Origin: Bacteroidales bacterium
GTDB taxonomy: Bacteria; Bacteroidota; Bacteroidia; Bacteroidales; F082
Assembly (NCBI GenBank): GCA_024400455.1
Contig: JAKSMU010000001.1
Coordinates: 1-64,000, forward strand
Direction: 5' to 3'
DNA: 64,000 bases
Part shown: positions 18,162-26,606 of the stretch, piece after piece
Position numbering within the stretch: position 1 is the stretch's first letter
How the letters are laid out: each line of letters begins with the position of its first letter
Notes under the pieces: generated by a model
Told to the model about the DNA's origin: nothing
The model's database searches: none
What the model saw: the letters and a program-made list of their open reading frames with translations, nothing else
Program-made: the position numbers and the translations under genes

Positions 18162-19130
18162 ATGAAACAGAAATACATCTTTAACCATAAGACGCTCAGT
18201 TTTGAGAAGTACAAGGTCTCTACAAAACGCCTTGTTGGCAGGGTCGTGCTGGGCTTGCTTACGTTCGGAGGTTGTGCTTTCATGTTCGCTTTTCTGTTGT
18301 ATACTTTTTTCAGTTCGCCGAAAGAAAGGATGCAGGCTCGTGAATTGGAGTTTATGAAACTGCAATATGAAATCCTAAATGACAAACTGAATAACATGGA
18401 GGCTTTAATGGCCGATATGGAAGACCGTGATGATAACGTGTATCGCGTTGTACTTGAGGCAGAACCTATTCCGCGTTCGGTGCGTCGTGCTGGTTATGGC
18501 GGACCACATCGCTATGATGCACTTTATGGTTATGCCAATTCCGACATTGTGGCAAATGCCTCAAAAAAACTCGATATTATTGCAAGCCGTCTTTATGTCC
18601 AGTCGCAATCGTATGACGAGGTCTTCGAAATGGCTCGCAATAAGTCGGAAATGTTAAGTAGCATTCCGGCCATTATGCCGGTTAAGGCTGAAGATTTGAA
18701 ATACATTTCCTCTTTCTTCGGCTATCGTCCCGACCCGATCGATAATGAGACGAAATTCCACAGCGGTATCGATTTCTCAGCGAATGAAGGCGTTGAGGTT
18801 CATGTAGTGGGCGATGGAAAAGTGATTGCCGTTGAAACGACGCAATGGGGTTATGGCAAGATGATTACAGTCGATCACGGCTATGGTTATAAGACCCGTT
18901 ATGCGCATCTGAGCAGATTTAAGGTCAGGGTTGGACAGCGCGTGAAGCGAGGTCAAGTAATTGGACTGGTAGGACAGACAGGTAAGTCTACAGGAGCCCA
19001 TTTGCATTACGAAGTGTTGAAAAACGACATCCAGATTGACCCGATACATTTCTTCTACAACGACCTGACTCCGGATCAGTACGAAAAGGTTTTGGAACAA
19101 TCTACGATACCGACAAAAACAATGGACTAA
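18162..19130 (+). CDS. M23 family (LytM-type) cell-wall endopeptidase, membrane-anchored
   Basis: 322 residues. A cytoplasmic N-terminus, one membrane helix (about 25-46), a coiled-coil-prone linker (about 50-90) and a C-terminal M23 domain. Zinc ligands are present: HSGIDFS (H and D near 200-204) and the HLH motif near 281-283, so it should be an active peptidoglycan endopeptidase, unlike EnvC/NlpD-type amidase activators. It is 2 nt upstream of a MerR-type regulator and divergent from alaS, an order I associate with Bacteroidales. Confidence 0.92.
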   Translation: MKQKYIFNHKTLSFEKYKVSTKRLVGRVVLGLLTFGGCAFMFAFLLYTFFSSPKERMQARELEFMKLQYEILNDKLNNMEALMADMEDRDDNVYRVVLEAEPIPRSVRRAGYGGPHRYDALYGYANSDIVANASKKLDIIASRLYVQSQSYDEVFEMARNKSEMLSSIPAIMPVKAEDLKYISSFFGYRPDPIDNETKFHSGIDFSANEGVEVHVVGDGKVIAVETTQWGYGKMITVDHGYGYKTRYAHLSRFKVRVGQRVKRGQVIGLVGQTGKSTGAHLHYEVLKNDIQIDPIHFFYNDLTPDQYEKVLEQSTIPTKTMD

Positions 19131-19132
19131 TT

Positions 19133-19492
19133 ATGGAAGAGAATAAATCAGGCAAATATTATTACAGCATCGGTGAGGTGGCCGAAATGTTCAATGTCAA
19201 CACTTCGATGATCCGATATTGGGAAAAGGAATTCGACGTGTTGCGCCCGCGCAAAAACAAGAAAGGCAACCGCCTTTTCACTGAACGTGATGTGCGCTAT
19301 GTGCATGTCATATATCATCTTACAAAGGTGAAAGGCTACACTTTGGCAGGCGCCAAACAAGCCTTGAAAGAGAAGTTCAGCGATTATGAGGAGCGCATGA
19401 TTATGCTTGAAACGCTTGACAAGACACGCAGTTTCCTGCTGTCGTTGGATAAAAGCCTGGCTGAAAAGCAAAAAGAGTTGAAGAAAGCCTAA
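19133..19492 (+). CDS. MerR-family transcriptional regulator
   Basis: 119 residues. The N-terminal winged helix-turn-helix (YYSIGEVAEMFNVNTSMIRY, then WEKEFDVLRPRKNKKGNRLF) matches the MerR DNA-binding domain. The C-terminus is a short coiled coil without the Cys pattern of metal-sensing MerR proteins. The ligand is unknown. It is cotranscribed with the M23 peptidase gene, and its end overlaps the convergent hldD by 4 bp. Confidence 0.9.
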   Translation: MEENKSGKYYYSIGEVAEMFNVNTSMIRYWEKEFDVLRPRKNKKGNRLFTERDVRYVHVIYHLTKVKGYTLAGAKQALKEKFSDYEERMIMLETLDKTRSFLLSLDKSLAEKQKELKKA

Positions 19493-20454
19493 AAATACCG
19501 TTTTCCAATCAGATAGTTCGTCACATAGTCGTATACACCGTCTTCCAAGCTAGTGAAAGGCTTGTCGTATCCGGCTTTGCGTAACTTGTCCATCTTGGCT
19601 TCCGTGAAATACTGGTACTTGTCGCGGATGTCCAAAGGTGTGTCGATGAACTCGATGTTTGTCTTCAGACGCAGTGCCTTGAAAGTGTTGTCGGCCAAGT
19701 CGTAGAAAGAGCGCGCTTTGCCCGTCCCTACGTTGTATAATCCGCTTTCGGGCTTGTGTTGCATGAGCCAGAGGATTACATTCGCCACATCTTTCACATA
19801 CACGAAATCGCGCAATTGCTGTCCGTCCTTGTAGTCGGGACGATGCGAGCGGAACAACTTGACTTGCCCAGTCGTGTTGATTTGTCCAAAGGAATGAAGG
19901 ATGACTGATGCCATACGTCCCTTGTGGTATTCGTTCGGACCGTAAACATTGAAAAACTTCAAGCCTGCCCAAAATGGAGGACATTCTTTCTGTTGCAGAA
20001 TCCACTTGTCGATTTCGTTTTTCGAACGGCCGTAAGCGTTCAGCGGTTGCAAGTCGTTCACGATATCATGACTATCAATGTAACCCGATTCTCCCATGCC
20101 GTAGGTGGCGGCCGACGAGGCGTAAATCATGGGAATTTGATGCTCGGTGCAGATTTTCCAAATGGCGAGCGTGTAGTCGACATTCAGTTCCTGAAACACA
20201 TTGTAGTCGAACTCGGTGGTGTCGGTGCGGGCGCCCAAGTGAATGATGAAATCGATTTCATCGTGGTGTTTCTCAAACCATTCGATGAATTCGTTCCTGT
20301 CAATCAGTGAATTGTATTTCTTGCTGGAATAGTTTTCCTTTTTTTGTGTCTTGCTGAAATCGTCTACCAAGACCAAATCTTCAAATCCGTTCCGGTTTAG
20401 GGTGCCGGCCACTACGCTGGCGATGAATCCTGCTGCTCCTGTTACGGCTATCAT
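19489..20454 (-). CDS. hldD: ADP-L-glycero-D-manno-heptose 6-epimerase
   Basis: 321 residues, short-chain dehydrogenase/epimerase fold. NAD(P)-binding TGAAGFIAS at 5-13, SSAATYG near 113-119 and the catalytic YGRSK (Y141, K145). It converts ADP-D-glycero- to ADP-L-glycero-manno-heptose for the lipopolysaccharide inner core. Only 3 nt separate it from rluD, so it is the last gene of the PASTA-T9SS-rluD-hldD transcript. A related sugar-nucleotide epimerase role cannot be fully excluded. Confidence 0.88.
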   Translation of the reverse strand: MIAVTGAAGFIASVVAGTLNRNGFEDLVLVDDFSKTQKKENYSSKKYNSLIDRNEFIEWFEKHHDEIDFIIHLGARTDTTEFDYNVFQELNVDYTLAIWKICTEHQIPMIYASSAATYGMGESGYIDSHDIVNDLQPLNAYGRSKNEIDKWILQQKECPPFWAGLKFFNVYGPNEYHKGRMASVILHSFGQINTTGQVKLFRSHRPDYKDGQQLRDFVYVKDVANVILWLMQHKPESGLYNVGTGKARSFYDLADNTFKALRLKTNIEFIDTPLDIRDKYQYFTEAKMDKLRKAGYDKPFTSLEDGVYDYVTNYLIGKRYF

Positions 20455-20457
20455 GGC

Positions 20458-21522
20458 TTATTCCTCCATCAGATTTCTCGTTTTCATGTAGTTTCTCCAC
20501 TTTTCCAAAACGGCTTTCATGTCGTCGGGCAATTCGGAGACGAACATCATCTGTTTTCCGGTGGTCGGGTGAACGAAGCCTAATTCCTTGGCGTGCAGCG
20601 AGTGACGAGGTATGATTTTGAAGCAGTTGTCGATGAATTGCTTGTATTTCGAGAAGGTTGTGCCTTTCAGGATCATGTCGCCTCCGTAAGTGGCATCGTT
20701 GAAGAGCGGGTGACCGATATATTGCGAGTGGACGCGGATTTGGTGCGTGCGGCCTGTCTCCAAACGGTATTCGTTCAGCGTGACGTAACCGAAACGCTCT
20801 AGCACGTGCCAGTGTGTGATGGCTTCCTTGCCGTAATCGCCATCGGGGTAAACAGTCATTTTGCGGCGGTCGCTGACGCTGCGGCCGATGTTGCCTTCAA
20901 TGGTGCCGTCGTCCTCGTCGAAATCGCCCCAAACTAAGGCATTGTAACGGCGGTGAATGCTGTGCTCAAAGAATTGCCGTGCGAGAATCGCTTGTGCGGT
21001 CTCGTTTTTGGCTACCAAAAGCAACCCCGTCGTGTCCTTGTCGATACGGTGAACGAGATAACCGAACTTGTTTTCAACGTTTTGGTGTGTCTGTTCAAAA
21101 TGATAGGCTAAGCCATTGAGCAAGGTGCCGTCGAAATTGCCATGACCGGGGTGAACGACCAAACCTGCCTGTTTGTTGATGACAATGACCTCGTCATCTT
21201 CATAAACGATGTCGAGCGGAATCTGTTGTGGCTTGATGTCGGTTTCGCGAGGCGGATAGCTGAACACGATGCTGATGACATCGTTCGGCTTCACTTTGTA
21301 ATTCTGTTTTACCGCCTTTTCGTTGACCAGGATGTTGCCTGCTTTGGCTGCATTCTGCACGCGGTTGCGCGAGATGTTCTGGATGTGGTTGGTCAAAAAT
21401 GTGTCGATGCGTTCTAAGGCTTGGCCTTTGTCGACAACGATGCGGATATGTTCGTATAGTTCGCCGCCTTCTTCTTCGGCGGTTTCGTTTTCTAAAATTT
21501 CGTCAATGTTGGCTTCGCTCAT
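20458..21522 (-). CDS. rluD: 23S rRNA pseudouridine synthase, RluD type
   Basis: 354 residues. An S4 RNA-binding domain (about 35-90) precedes the RsuA/RluA catalytic domain with HRIDKDTTG (catalytic D161). RluD makes pseudouridines in helix 69 of 23S rRNA. The N-terminus carries an acidic extension of about 25 residues. Its ATG overlaps the TGA of the upstream T9SS gene (ATGA). Confidence 0.92.
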   Translation of the reverse strand: MSEANIDEILENETAEEEGGELYEHIRIVVDKGQALERIDTFLTNHIQNISRNRVQNAAKAGNILVNEKAVKQNYKVKPNDVISIVFSYPPRETDIKPQQIPLDIVYEDDEVIVINKQAGLVVHPGHGNFDGTLLNGLAYHFEQTHQNVENKFGYLVHRIDKDTTGLLLVAKNETAQAILARQFFEHSIHRRYNALVWGDFDEDDGTIEGNIGRSVSDRRKMTVYPDGDYGKEAITHWHVLERFGYVTLNEYRLETGRTHQIRVHSQYIGHPLFNDATYGGDMILKGTTFSKYKQFIDNCFKIIPRHSLHAKELGFVHPTTGKQMMFVSELPDDMKAVLEKWRNYMKTRNLMEE

Positions 21523-23630
21523 TTTCTGATGATGAATTTTTGAGTAAAGTTTTGACCGTCAAGGGTCGTGATTTGGATGAAATAAAGACCGTCGTTGAAA
21601 TCGCCGAGGGCAATTTGGCTTGTCCTGGCGCTTTCGTGAAGCTTGCGGCCTGTCATGTCATAAAGGCTGATGCTGCTGATTTCCGATGCTTCAATGCCGT
21701 TGATGTTCAGTACGGATGAAGCAGGATTTGGGTAAATGCCAATGCAATCATTGTTGTTTTCGTCGACATTTATATAGTAGGAATCGCCCACCACGGGACG
21801 AATCATCAGACTGCCTGGGAACTGGCTGTTGGCCCATGAACCGGTGACATTGTAGAAGGTGTATTGGCTATTGTCGTTTGAGGCATCGAAACCGATGTTG
21901 ATGACACCGCTGCTTTGCTGCACGATGCCGATGTAGAATATGCCGCTGATTGGAACGGGTTGGCTGAATTTATAATATGCAAACTGATACGGCTGCTCTC
22001 CCCAAGTTGGCCTTTGGTTCGGCTGACGATAAAGTTCGGCACCAGGGTGACCGTTTTGCTCTTTCCAAACCACGATGTCGAAATACTTGTCGTTGGCATC
22101 GTTTAAGGTGCGGTTGAACATGAGTTGAACGCCACGCAGTTGGTCGAAGGTGGCCAATTCGTATTTCACTGCAAAACAGCCGTTGATGGGTTCGACGCCA
22201 TAACCAAGTTCTGGCGTGCCGTCGTCGTAGGCGTAATAGTTGTAAAAACCTTGGCGGTAAACCATGGAATCAACCAATGGAGGGGTGCAGGTCGAATCGT
22301 AGACGTAGTGGCGGATAAGGTAGGAAGTGGAGTCGCGGAGCGGGTCAATGTTGAAGGCTTGGCCGACAAATGGATAGGCTGGGCTTTCTCCTGTTCCTGT
22401 GTGTTTTAGGAATCCTGACTGTTCGTAAGGTGCAATGCTGACAGGGTTGAGCTCGCGTTTGTAGGATTGACTGCCGTTCACTTGTTCAACGGTGTAGTAA
22501 TAATTCAGTGTGTGGCTTGTGTTGTCGAGGTTGGCGATCTTCATCTCAAAATTTTCGTTGATGGCTGCTGTTCCAACGGCCCTGTATTGGGTGTAAGGTA
22601 TGGAACGGTAGCGTTTCAGGAAACTAGGTATTTCACCTGAAAATGCCAGTCTTGGAATGGAGCCGTCGGTAATGGTGCGGTTGGCATTAAGATAAACCAA
22701 ATCGATGTTCCAGTTGTCCTCGTTGCCTCGGCCGCTTGGCTGTGCTGAGTTGACAATGCTGGCGTAGTTGTAGAAACGGAAATAGAAATCGGAGCGGAAG
22801 AAGCGTGGGTCGGTGATAGGAATCATGACTTGCTTGAAAAACACGCTGTCGTTTTCTGCAAGGAACTGTTGCAGAGTCTGTCCAGGGACGCTCCAAATAT
22901 GGCTCCAGGTCGTGTCGGCGACGGTTTCAAAGACAGAGTCGCAAGGAAGGGCGATGCTGCCTTGTGTCAGGTGCGTCAGCGTGTCGGTGATGATTGAGAA
23001 GAGATTTGGATTGCAACCGCCGAAACTCCAAACCGTGTCGCCTGGGAATAAGGTGTCGACTTGCATGACGTTGAAAATGTCTTGAATGTCGACTTGCTGG
23101 TATTCGATGTATTGGAATTCTTGCCTTTCGGTTGTGGTGCCGAATTGCAGTACGAGCGAATCTTGTGCTTCAGGGGCGTTGCCGTTGCCTTGCGGCTGAT
23201 AGTAGAAGCTGAGGTAGACGGAATCGGCAGGGGTCAATGCTCTCGGTGTCGGCTCAAAGATGGAGTCGAGGCGGATGCGGGCCGAGGTGAGGTATTCCGC
23301 CACAAACGGGTTGCTGATGGCGTAGTCGTACACTTTCCCGTTGGCATCCAACACATCTAAGGTGACGGCATTGCGAGTAGGAGGGAGTATGGGGAAACCG
23401 TCGTTGACGAGAGCATTGTTGTCGGTCCATTTTGTTGCATCGGGGTATACTCTCGATTGACTGAAATCGTCATAAAACGGCAAAGTCACCACTGGGTTTT
23501 TTGCTGATTTGGTGTTAGTGGTTGAAACGGCCTTCGACTGGAATCCTGTCAGGAACTCCTGTGCTTTGGCCTGGTGGGTAAAGAGACCCGCGATAAGTGC
23601 CAGCGCGGCTATTTTAAAACTCGTCTTCAT
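21519..23630 (-). CDS. T9SS-sorted secreted protein, unknown function
   Basis: 703 residues from ATG 23630, chosen because the signal peptide starts there (MKTSFKIAALALIAGLFTHQ, AKAQ); the frame is open further upstream but that part lies inside the PASTA gene. The middle is beta-rich without a recognised catalytic domain; the last 80 residues are a T9SS type A sorting domain (GIYPNPASSVLNINGIEA, ending TQKFIIRK). Its start overlaps the PASTA gene end by 17 bp and its stop overlaps rluD by 4 bp, so a surface protein is translationally linked to a ribosome-modification enzyme. Confidence 0.85.
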   Translation of the reverse strand: MKTSFKIAALALIAGLFTHQAKAQEFLTGFQSKAVSTTNTKSAKNPVVTLPFYDDFSQSRVYPDATKWTDNNALVNDGFPILPPTRNAVTLDVLDANGKVYDYAISNPFVAEYLTSARIRLDSIFEPTPRALTPADSVYLSFYYQPQGNGNAPEAQDSLVLQFGTTTERQEFQYIEYQQVDIQDIFNVMQVDTLFPGDTVWSFGGCNPNLFSIITDTLTHLTQGSIALPCDSVFETVADTTWSHIWSVPGQTLQQFLAENDSVFFKQVMIPITDPRFFRSDFYFRFYNYASIVNSAQPSGRGNEDNWNIDLVYLNANRTITDGSIPRLAFSGEIPSFLKRYRSIPYTQYRAVGTAAINENFEMKIANLDNTSHTLNYYYTVEQVNGSQSYKRELNPVSIAPYEQSGFLKHTGTGESPAYPFVGQAFNIDPLRDSTSYLIRHYVYDSTCTPPLVDSMVYRQGFYNYYAYDDGTPELGYGVEPINGCFAVKYELATFDQLRGVQLMFNRTLNDANDKYFDIVVWKEQNGHPGAELYRQPNQRPTWGEQPYQFAYYKFSQPVPISGIFYIGIVQQSSGVINIGFDASNDNSQYTFYNVTGSWANSQFPGSLMIRPVVGDSYYINVDENNNDCIGIYPNPASSVLNINGIEASEISSISLYDMTGRKLHESARTSQIALGDFNDGLYFIQITTLDGQNFTQKFIIRK

Positions 23631-24519
23631 AGTCTGTTTCTGTGGTTTCTGTGGTTTCTCCTGATTCTTCAATGTCAATGTCTTCAATTGTTTCTTCGAT
23701 AATTGGCTTGTTGTTGATGGAATCCTCATGCAGAAGGTTCTTGTATTCCTTGTCGAAATCGAATTTTTTGCTTGAGCGGTACCAGATGTTGACAAAAGTG
23801 CCGGCTTCCACCAAACCTGAACTTGGTCCTGGCTGCATTCTCGACACTTTCATATATTGCAGGCTGTCGCTGTCGTCATGAGTTTCGGTGCCGAGGTTCA
23901 GTCCCGCAACATTGAGTAACCGTTTGACTTCGGCTGCCGGACGGCCAAGAAGGTTAGGAATCTCTATTTTCTTTTTGTCTTGGCCTATGCCTACGCGCAA
24001 GGAGACCTTGCTGCCTTTCACGATTTCGGTTCCCGGCTCAATGACTTGACCTTGGTAAAGTTGTTCGATGACAGCGTTTTTGGCGAAGAAATCTTCATAA
24101 ATCAGCTTGTCAACTTCCAAACCGTTGGCTTCCAGCAGTCCGAGGGCTTGGCGCAATGATAGATTCTTCAGGTTTGGCATCTCGGTTTTTTCTGGTGTCG
24201 TTGCCACAATGATGTAATACACATTGCGTCCTCTTTTCACTTTTGATCCTGGCAAAGGGTCTTGTTGGACAATTGAACCGGGTTCTTGTCCTTTGGGATA
24301 AATGCTGTCGATGAGGATGAAATGGAAGTCACGATCATATTCTTCCTGCACTTCAAGGTAGTTTTGCCCGACGAAATCAGGCATGGTGTAAACCTTGTCG
24401 TGGCGAGTGTAACCATTCAACGACTTGAATGCTAGCCACATAAGGATGAAAGATAGCAAAATGATAATCAGCAGGTGAATGTAGAATTTCTTTTGCTTTA
24501 AAAACTCAAAGTGTCCCAT
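23614..24519 (-). CDS. PASTA-domain membrane protein without a kinase domain
   Basis: 301 residues: one membrane helix (about 12-32), then three PASTA domains (about 42-108, 112-180, 184-250) and an acidic, Thr-rich tail. PASTA domains in PknB-type kinases bind muropeptides or lipid II, but there is no kinase domain here. Divergence from ddl, a peptidoglycan precursor gene, supports a cell-wall role. It heads the PASTA-T9SS-rluD-hldD operon. Confidence 0.9.
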   Translation of the reverse strand: MGHFEFLKQKKFYIHLLIIILLSFILMWLAFKSLNGYTRHDKVYTMPDFVGQNYLEVQEEYDRDFHFILIDSIYPKGQEPGSIVQQDPLPGSKVKRGRNVYYIIVATTPEKTEMPNLKNLSLRQALGLLEANGLEVDKLIYEDFFAKNAVIEQLYQGQVIEPGTEIVKGSKVSLRVGIGQDKKKIEIPNLLGRPAAEVKRLLNVAGLNLGTETHDDSDSLQYMKVSRMQPGPSSGLVEAGTFVNIWYRSSKKFDFDKEYKNLLHEDSINNKPIIEETIEDIDIEESGETTETTETDYEDEF

Positions 24520-24526
24520 ACTTTAC

Positions 24527-24534
24527 TAAATTTG
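24527..24534 (+). promoter_or_regulatory. -7 box for ddl
   Basis: TAAATTTG on the plus strand; it lies 8 bp upstream of the PASTA gene start and implies a ddl leader of about 66 nt. Confidence 0.45.
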
Positions 24535-24588
24535 CAGCGTTATTTTAAACTCAATTTGAGCGATTTTATTGTTTGCTAATTTAACCGA

Positions 24589-24596
24589 CAAAAATA
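24589..24596 (-). promoter_or_regulatory. -7 box for the PASTA-rluD operon
   Basis: Read on the minus strand it is TATTTTTG. It lies within the ddl leader, so the divergent transcripts would overlap. Confidence 0.45.
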
Positions 24597-24606
24597 GGAA
24601 AAAAAT

Positions 24607-25581
24607 ATGAAAAACGTAGCAATTATCTGCGGCGGCGATTCCGGCGAATTTGAAATCTCCGTCAATAGCGCCCATGTGGTGAAGAAAAACCTGAATCCAG
24701 AGAAGTATCTGTCTTATATTCTTGTGGTTTCGAAGAAAGGTTGGTATGGTCTTTTGGATGACGGTACCAAGGTTGACGTTGATAAGAACGACTTCTCCAT
24801 CTGTGTGGATGGCAAGAAAATCGTTTTCGATGTGGCTTTCAATGCCGTTCACGGTGTTCCGGGCGAAAATGGTCCGCTTTCGGGCTATCTCGAACTGATG
24901 GGCATTCCATGCACTTCGTCCGATTTGACCACTTGCGCTTTGACTTTCCACAAGGATTTCTGCAAGCGTGTGGTGGCTTCCTACGATGTCAATGTGTCGC
25001 CTTCGGTCTTGGTCAATGAGGGCGAAGGTTACGATGCAGAGGAGATTGTTGAGGAATTGGGCCTGCCTTTGTTCATCAAACCGACTTGCAACGGATCGAG
25101 CGTGGGCGTGTCGAAAGTCAAGACGATGGAAGAATTCGTCCCGGCCATGGAAAAGGCAATGGCGGCTGGCGGTCAGGTGATGTGCGAAAAGTTCGTTAAA
25201 GGCCGTGAGTTTGGCTGTGGTGCCATGAAATATGACGGCAGAATGATGGTTTTCCCGCTGACCGAGATTTGCAGCAAGAACGAATTTTTCGATTACGAGG
25301 CGAAATATACCGCTGGAAAATGTGATGAAATCACGCCTGCTGAAGTTGATGAGGAAATTGAAATCGAAATCAAGGCAACGACGGCCATGCTGTACGAAAA
25401 GCTTGAGTGTAAGGGTTTTGTGCGTATGGATTACATCGTCAGCGACGAAGGCGTTTTCTTCATCGAAGCCAATATCGTTCCCGGCATGTCGGAGGCCAGC
25501 ATCATTCCGGCTCAGGCGCGTTGCTTCGGTTTGACGCTTGACCGTTTGTTCGATATGGCTATTGAAAATGTGCTGAAATAA
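24607..25581 (+). CDS. ddl: D-alanine-D-alanine ligase
   Basis: 324 residues, ATP-grasp fold. Makes the D-Ala-D-Ala dipeptide for peptidoglycan. Seen: GGDSGEFEISVNSA near the N-terminus (Ddl motif I), HGVPGENGPLSGYLELMGIP, KPTCNGSSVGVSKV (ATP-grasp loop) and a C-terminal FFIEANIVPGMSEAS with the metal ligands. Single gene ending in a bidirectional terminator shared with tatC. Confidence 0.96.
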   Translation: MKNVAIICGGDSGEFEISVNSAHVVKKNLNPEKYLSYILVVSKKGWYGLLDDGTKVDVDKNDFSICVDGKKIVFDVAFNAVHGVPGENGPLSGYLELMGIPCTSSDLTTCALTFHKDFCKRVVASYDVNVSPSVLVNEGEGYDAEEIVEELGLPLFIKPTCNGSSVGVSKVKTMEEFVPAMEKAMAAGGQVMCEKFVKGREFGCGAMKYDGRMMVFPLTEICSKNEFFDYEAKYTAGKCDEITPAEVDEEIEIEIKATTAMLYEKLECKGFVRMDYIVSDEGVFFIEANIVPGMSEASIIPAQARCFGLTLDRLFDMAIENVLK

Positions 25582-25601
25582 TTAGTCTCGTTTTATTCTG
25601 A

Positions 25602-25641
25602 AACAAAAAACGGAATCTCAATTGAGGTTCCGTTTTTTGTT
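25602..25641. terminator. bidirectional terminator between ddl and tatC
   Basis: ACAAAAAACGGAA pairs with TTCCGTTTTTTGT around an inner palindrome (CTCAATTGAG). A- and T-rich arms serve both convergent genes. Confidence 0.85.
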
Positions 25642-26414
25642 TATTGCTCTACCCGTTTCACAATCAGCACGCTAATCTCGAACAAAAGGTAGATTGGGAT
25701 GGCCACAAGCGACAGCGTGAAGGCATCGGCAGTAGGGGTGATGATGGCGGCAAGCACCACGATGACCACAATGGCGTGACGACGGTATTGTTTCATGAAG
25801 CTGCTTTTCAGCACACCCATCTTAGCTAGGAGCCAACTCAGTACGGGCAGTTCAAACACCAAACCAATCATCAGCGAGAGCATGAGCAGTGTAGAGATGA
25901 ATGACTCGAGCGAGATAAGGTTGGACACGTCGTCGCTGACTTGATAGGAACCGAGGAAACGTACGGTGAGCGGAAATATCAGGAAATAGTTGAGCAGCAC
26001 GCCTACGATGAACATCAGGTAGCCGCTTGTCACGGCACGCACGGCAAAATGCTTTTCGTTGTCGTACAGGGCTGGCGCAATGAATCCGAACAGCACATAT
26101 ATTATATAGGGCGAGGTCGCCAGCAATCCCACATACAATGCCACCTTCATGTGAACGATGAACTGTTGCGCAAGGTTCACATTGATAAGCGATAATGAAA
26201 ATTGAGAGACATCACCCGACAGCCTTTGAAAGAGGCGGTAGGTGACGAAACCGGAATCTTTGGGTGCTAAGACCACAGCAAAGATGGCATCCTTGAAACA
26301 GAATGCCACCACGCTGGCCGCCAATGCGACTATGAGGATTCGGAAAAGGCAATGCCTTAGTTCCTCCACATGATCCCAAAAGGTAAGGTCTTTAGACTCC
26401 TTCCTTTGGCTCAT
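25641..26414 (-). CDS. tatC: Sec-independent protein translocase TatC
   Basis: 257 residues with six predicted membrane helices. The N-terminal [14 protein letters not shown] motif, which binds the twin-arginine signal, is intact, as is the conserved first periplasmic loop region. ATG 26414 is chosen; the frame is open to 26441. It overlaps tatA by 23 bp. No tatB is present, as is usual for minimal TatAC systems. Confidence 0.96.
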   Translation of the reverse strand: MSQRKESKDLTFWDHVEELRHCLFRILIVALAASVVAFCFKDAIFAVVLAPKDSGFVTYRLFQRLSGDVSQFSLSLINVNLAQQFIVHMKVALYVGLLATSPYIIYVLFGFIAPALYDNEKHFAVRAVTSGYLMFIVGVLLNYFLIFPLTVRFLGSYQVSDDVSNLISLESFISTLLMLSLMIGLVFELPVLSWLLAKMGVLKSSFMKQYRRHAIVVIVVLAAIITPTADAFTLSLVAIPIYLLFEISVLIVKRVEQ

Positions 26415-26586
26415 TGTTTTCTTTCTTTTCGGCTGGTTCATCCTTGCCGTCCATGCCGTCCTTGAAACTCTTCACGCCTTTGCCCAAGCCGCGCATGAGC
26501 TCAGGAATCTTTTTGCCGCCAAACAGCAGCAGGACAATCAAGGCGATGATGATGATTTCCTGTGTGCCAATAAATAACAGTGTCAT
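26392..26586 (-). CDS. tatA: twin-arginine translocase subunit TatA
   Basis: 64 residues: membrane helix at about 7-22, hinge [20 protein letters not shown] and a charged tail, the TatA/E pattern. It forms the translocation pore with TatC. It lies 20 nt downstream of an aldo/keto reductase that has a twin-arginine signal. Confidence 0.95.
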   Translation of the reverse strand: MTLLFIGTQEIIIIALIVLLLFGGKKIPELMRGLGKGVKSFKDGMDGKDEPAEKKENNEPKEGV

Positions 26587-26606
26587 AATTAAATCTCTTT
26601 AATGGT

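Noticed and set aside
23614..24519. PknB-type Ser/Thr kinase
   Set aside because: PASTA domains and a membrane helix are present, but there is no kinase domain before them.
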